Assembly (NCBI GenBank): GCA_016789035.1
Contig: JAEUSC010000489.1
Coordinates: forward strand, 1 to 7,722
Length of the DNA stretch: 7,722 nucleotides
DNA from: Candidatus Omnitrophota bacterium
GTDB lineage: Bacteria > Omnitrophota > Gorgyraeia > Zapsychrales > Fredricksoniimonadaceae
Direction: 5' to 3'
Position 1 is the first letter of the stretch. Every line of letters starts with the position of its first letter. The translations under genes were made by a program, and so were the position numbers. The notes under the pieces were generated by a model. That model saw only the letters and a program-made list of their open reading frames with translations. It was not told the origin of the DNA and ran no database searches. Positions 5,402 through 7,722 of this stretch are shown one piece after another.

Positions 5402-6607
5402 ATGGATAGAAGAATCTCACTCATGCACAGTAAACAAATTCAAGAATTAGAACAGGACATGGTAGACGTTATTACCTCAATGGAAACTAGAGGTTTAAAC
5501 GTAGACCTAGTCGAGTTAGATTGCTTAACCAATAAGATTGAGTCACAGAAAACAGAACTTGACCGGGCCCTGCACGAAGTGCTTGGCATATCGGGTCATG
5601 TTCGCTTCAACTCCTCAAAAGTTGTCTCTGAAATTCTGTCTTCCAAGTTAGAGGTTAAAGTTCAGAGAACTAAATCTGGACGACCATCCACTTCAAGATT
5701 TATTCTTCGAAACATCAATAATCCAATCACTGACCAAATAATCAGCTTCAGGGAGTTAGAAGATTTACTCTCATCACTTAAAGCTATCAATAAAGCCACC
5801 AATAAGGACACAGGTAAGATTTTCTGTTCCTACGTTGATACTTGTCCGTCAGGCCGGCTTTACACCAAGGATTACAGTTTTCAATCCATTCCCGAGCTTG
5901 CCCGCGATGTCGTCTATGCCGAGGCTGGGTGTTCCTTTGTCTTAGCGGATTACGACACTTTTGAGCTGAGAATCCTATCAGCCTTATCCCACGACACCTA
6001 TTTCAAGGATTGCTGGGCCAGAGGATTAGACTTGCACAGGAAGGCTGTCTCAGACATGAAAGGTATCTCATATAGTTCTGTCACAGATAAGCAACGTAAA
6101 TTAGGAAAGGCAATTGGGTTTGGTATTTCCTACGGTCAAGAGCCTATGGGACTTGCTCGGAATCTCCACATATCAATAGGTGAAGCCGATAAGTTAATGG
6201 TTGCCTACAAGAAGAACATTCCAGAGATTGAGAAATATAAGCAGGAGCAAGTCAAGAAGGCAAGGATTGTTGGATATTCGGATAGTTATTATGGCCGTCG
6301 TCGTTTCTTAGCGGACATCAATTCACCAAATATATCTGCTCGTAAGAAAGCTGAAAGGCAATGTATCAATCACCAGATACAATCCACTGCTGCGGACATC
6401 GTCAAAATGAGCATGGTCAAACTGCATCAGGCTGGGTTTGTAATGAATGTTCAACTTCATGACGGCATCTTGTTCACAGTCCCTGATGAATCCCTTGAGA
6501 CGGCCAAAGCTCAAATTAAATCAATCATGGAAACAGAAATAAATGGTCTCAAGTTTCCCGTGACCATCCGTTCGGGCAAGACATGGTTGGAGTGCTATGG
6601 GAAATAG
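5402..6607 (+). CDS. Family A (Pol I-like) DNA polymerase, polymerase domain only
   Basis: The 401-residue protein copies DNA template-directed. It matches only the thumb-palm-fingers part of Pol I, from the SMETRGLNVD segment (26-35) to the C-terminus; both the 5' nuclease and the 3'-5' exonuclease domain are absent. Motifs in order: SGRLYTKDYSFQSIP (150-164, the Pol I TGRLSS/QNIP region), motif A DYDTFELRI (183-191, catalytic D183, steric-gate E188), motif B/O-helix RKLGKAIGFGISYG (232-245, R232, K236, F240, Y244), ERQCINHQIQSTAADIVK (318-335), and motif C VQLHDGILF (350-358, catalytic D354). Motif C normally reads HDE; here G355 replaces the Glu. All other key residues are kept, so activity is plausible. 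The start is uncertain: ATG 5402 has no Shine-Dalgarno and follows a hairpin; ATG 5423 (residue 8) is preceded by AGAAGAA. A stop at 5390 excludes an upstream extension. This is probably the element's own replicative or gap-filling polymerase. Confidence 0.93.
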   Translation: MDRRISLMHSKQIQELEQDMVDVITSMETRGLNVDLVELDCLTNKIESQKTELDRALHEVLGISGHVRFNSSKVVSEILSSKLEVKVQRTKSGRPSTSRFILRNINNPITDQIISFRELEDLLSSLKAINKATNKDTGKIFCSYVDTCPSGRLYTKDYSFQSIPELARDVVYAEAGCSFVLADYDTFELRILSALSHDTYFKDCWARGLDLHRKAVSDMKGISYSSVTDKQRKLGKAIGFGISYGQEPMGLARNLHISIGEADKLMVAYKKNIPEIEKYKQEQVKKARIVGYSDSYYGRRRFLADINSPNISARKKAERQCINHQIQSTAADIVKMSMVKLHQAGFVMNVQLHDGILFTVPDESLETAKAQIKSIMETEINGLKFPVTIRSGKTWLECYGK

Positions 6608-6618
6608 AAAATTGCATG

Positions 6619-6668
6619 GTTTGACCTCTAGGCCACGATTTTAAATAGTAAAGGATTTTCCCCTTTTT
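6619..6668 (+). repeat. Leader repeat block, copy 2 (before DUF2958 gene)
   Basis: The block contains GTTTGACCTCTAGGCC (6619-6634) and, 28 bases from its start, AGTAAAGGATTTTCCCC (6647-6663) followed by five T. The same two parts recur with nearly the same spacing at 7114-7163. The block ends 93 bases before the start codon. GTTTGAC contains TTGAC, a -35-like core, but no good -10 lies at standard spacing. It is more likely a binding site for an element-encoded regulator or a non-standard promoter. Confidence 0.6.
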
Positions 6669-6761
6669 GGGTGGAGAAACCCTTGTCTAGCCCAACGTCA
6701 GGCTGTCCTGAAGGTTTGTCGTGAGTTTTCAGAAAGTAAATTCCAGTTTAGGGGGTAAAGA

Positions 6762-7082
6762 ATGATGGAATTATTGCCCAAGGAGCTTGTGGATAAGCTT
6801 CCGAAGTTATACGAACAAGACGGGAAAGAAGAACAGATAGTTCATCTAAAATTCTTTGACCCATGTAGCCAGTGGACTTGGTTCGTCCTTGAATATGACC
6901 CAGTTGACCAGATATTCTTCGGGCTTGTTAGGGGGCATGAAATTGAGCTGGGATACTTCAGTCTCAAGGAACTGCAGGAATACAAAGGGCCGTTAGAGAT
7001 TGGAATTGAACGAGACCTTTGGTTCAGACCCAAACTCTTATCAGAGGTCAGACAAAGCTTAGGAGCGCATATCGATTCGTAA
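6762..7082 (+). CDS. DUF2958 domain protein
   Basis: The 106-residue soluble protein matches the conserved pattern I know for DUF2958: LLPKELVDKLPKLYEQD at the start (4-20), VHLKFFDP (27-34), WTWFVLEYDP (38-47), IFFGLV (51-56), ELGYFSLKEL (62-71), GPLEIGIERDLWFRPKLL (76-93). It is full length for the family. The biochemical role is unknown; members are common on integrative conjugative elements, plasmids and phages, which agrees with the neighbouring replication genes. The start is supported by AGGGGG (6750-6755) six bases before ATG 6762; a second ATG follows directly and either may be used. It has its own 154-base leader carrying the element's repeated motif, so it may be transcribed or controlled separately from the polymerase. 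Confidence 0.82.
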   Translation: MMELLPKELVDKLPKLYEQDGKEEQIVHLKFFDPCSQWTWFVLEYDPVDQIFFGLVRGHEIELGYFSLKELQEYKGPLEIGIERDLWFRPKLLSEVRQSLGAHIDS

Positions 7083-7113
7083 AAGTCTAACAGGATACGT
7101 TTTCTGTGGCCTA

Positions 7114-7163
7114 GTTTGACTTACTAGCCCTTTGAGTAATCCAGTAAAGAATTTTCCCTTTTT
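7114..7163 (+). repeat. Leader repeat block, copy 3 (before HD gene)
   Basis: The block contains GTTTGACTTACTAGCC (7114-7129) and, 29 bases from its start, AGTAAAGAATTTTCCC (7143-7158) followed by five T. It ends 100 bases before the HD-protein start, nearly the same distance as copy 2 (93 bases). Both leaders also contain short GC-containing hairpins after the block (TCAGG-ctgt-CCTGA at 6698-6711; CACCT...AGGTG at about 7170-7190), but these hairpins are not similar in sequence. Confidence 0.6.
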
Positions 7164-7263
7164 AAGTTTAGAAAGTATCACCTAATGGCAGTAAGGTGTT
7201 TTGCGTAGTAATTGATTGCCTAAACCATATTCGCAAAGTATCATAAATAAAAAACGAGGTGAT

Positions 7264-7722
7264 ATGACATTCCAAGAGCGATATGAAAAGCTACAGGCCA
7301 AAGTTGTAAATCGGAAAGAATCATTGAGTGCGTTTATCTCAATGCTGGAAACCAAGACCAGTTGGCTCACCAGTCCTGCCAGCACGAGATTTCATCTGAA
7401 CAAAGCAGGGGGACTCTTAGAGCACTCTGTGGGTGTTGCTGAGACTCTGTTAAAATTTAGGACTGCTCTTGCACCTGAAATATCCGAAGAGTCTTGTGTC
7501 ATTGTTGGTCTTCTGCATGATGTCGGTAAAGTCGGTATGCCCGGAAAGCCTCGGTATATCAAGAACACCGATGAATGGCAGATAAGGAACAGGAATATAA
7601 CCTACAACATCAATCCCGATGAGGTGGCGATGAATCTGGCGGTTCGTAGTCTCTATCTCATTGCGAAATACATACCCCTTTCTGACTCAGAGGCTCAAGC
7701 CATTCTTTACCATGATGGTCTA
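7264..7722 (+). CDS. HD-domain phosphohydrolase (3' end outside window)
   Basis: The frame is open from ATG 7264 to the window end (153 residues). It starts after GAGGTG (7256-7261), close to the ATG. The signature FHLNKAGGLLEHSVGVAE (43-60, metal-ligand H54), LLHDVGKVG (83-91, H85/D86) and LYHDG (148-152, H150) matches the metal-dependent HD superfamily, specifically the GGLLEH-type seen in YhaM-like exoribonuclease/phosphohydrolase proteins. The remaining conserved Asp would lie downstream of the cut. The substrate cannot be told from this part. Beside a polymerase, nucleotide clearing or nuclease activity would make sense, but that is inference. Confidence 0.85.
   Translation, partial: MTFQERYEKLQAKVVNRKESLSAFISMLETKTSWLTSPASTRFHLNKAGGLLEHSVGVAETLLKFRTALAPEISEESCVIVGLLHDVGKVGMPGKPRYIKNTDEWQIRNRNITYNINPDEVAMNLAVRSLYLIAKYIPLSDSEAQAILYHDGL

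Larger units (their letters stand above)
3105..7722. mobile_element. Candidate integrative element or prophage downstream of tRNA-Ser (right end outside window)
   Basis: From the tRNA 3' end onward every recognisable gene is of mobile-element replication type: AAA+/SF3-like ATPase, mini clamp loader, family A polymerase domain, DUF2958 protein and HD phosphohydrolase, all on one strand. This is the usual arrangement when an element has inserted at a tRNA 3' end. No second copy of the tRNA 3' end is visible here, so the far junction must lie beyond 7722. The integrase-like gene is on the other side of the tRNA and seems inactive, so an active integrase would also have to be outside. The boundary at 3105 is inferred from position, not proven. 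Confidence 0.45.

Noticed and set aside
6619..6668. Standard sigma70 promoter within the leader repeat
   Set aside because: TTGAC could be a -35 core, but no good TATAAT-like box occurs at 16-18 bases in either full copy.
7182..7385. 67-codon minus-strand frame
   Set aside because: It is antisense to the start of the HD-domain gene, which has a clear ribosome binding site and motifs.
3105..7722. CRISPR array or tandem repeats
   Set aside because: No regularly spaced direct repeats were found; the only repeats are the leader motifs, which are too few and widely spaced.

Overview
The window looks like chromosome of a Gram-negative (diderm) environmental bacterium with moderate GC content. The clearest lineage clue is a secreted protein ending in a PEP-CTERM sorting tail, which implies an exosortase system and exopolysaccharide or biofilm-type surface export. 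Such systems occur in many environmental Proteobacteria, Verrucomicrobia/Planctomycetes relatives and candidate phyla such as Omnitrophota. The sequence alone does not decide among these.

Left part, about 1-3104 (host-like). It begins with the C-terminal part of a polytopic membrane protein resembling the membrane half of GT-C glycosyltransferases. A roughly 500-base stretch without a convincing gene follows. Next come the PEP-CTERM protein with signal peptide and its strong intrinsic terminator, then a tyrosine recombinase/integrase-like gene whose catalytic signature is badly eroded (nucleophilic Tyr position is Phe, both His positions replaced). Last is a tRNA-Ser(CGA) gene with a near-consensus sigma70 promoter.

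Right part, 3105 to the window end (accessory-like). Immediately 3' of the tRNA is a same-strand series of replication-type genes: a mobile-element-type AAA+/SF3-like ATPase with a winged-helix tail, a 207-residue DnaX/RFC-like clamp-loader ATPase lacking collar and zinc module, a 401-residue family A DNA polymerase reduced to the polymerase domain, a DUF2958 protein, and an HD-domain phosphohydrolase cut by the window edge. A replication cassette directly downstream of a tRNA 3' end is the usual picture of an integrative element or prophage inserted at tRNA-Ser. Only one junction is inside the window, so this is an inference.

The genes are separated by unusually long leaders (about 97-263 bases). 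Three leaders share a motif, GTTTGAC-N6-GCC, and two of those share a block of about 50 bases at a near-constant distance before the start codon, suggesting co-regulation. The leader before the polymerase carries a perfect 8-bp GCAA-tetraloop hairpin ending 12 bases before the ATG.

The most novel-looking content is this compact replisome (helicase-like ATPase, mini clamp loader, exonuclease-less Pol A with HDG in place of HDE in motif C), together with its repeated leader motif.
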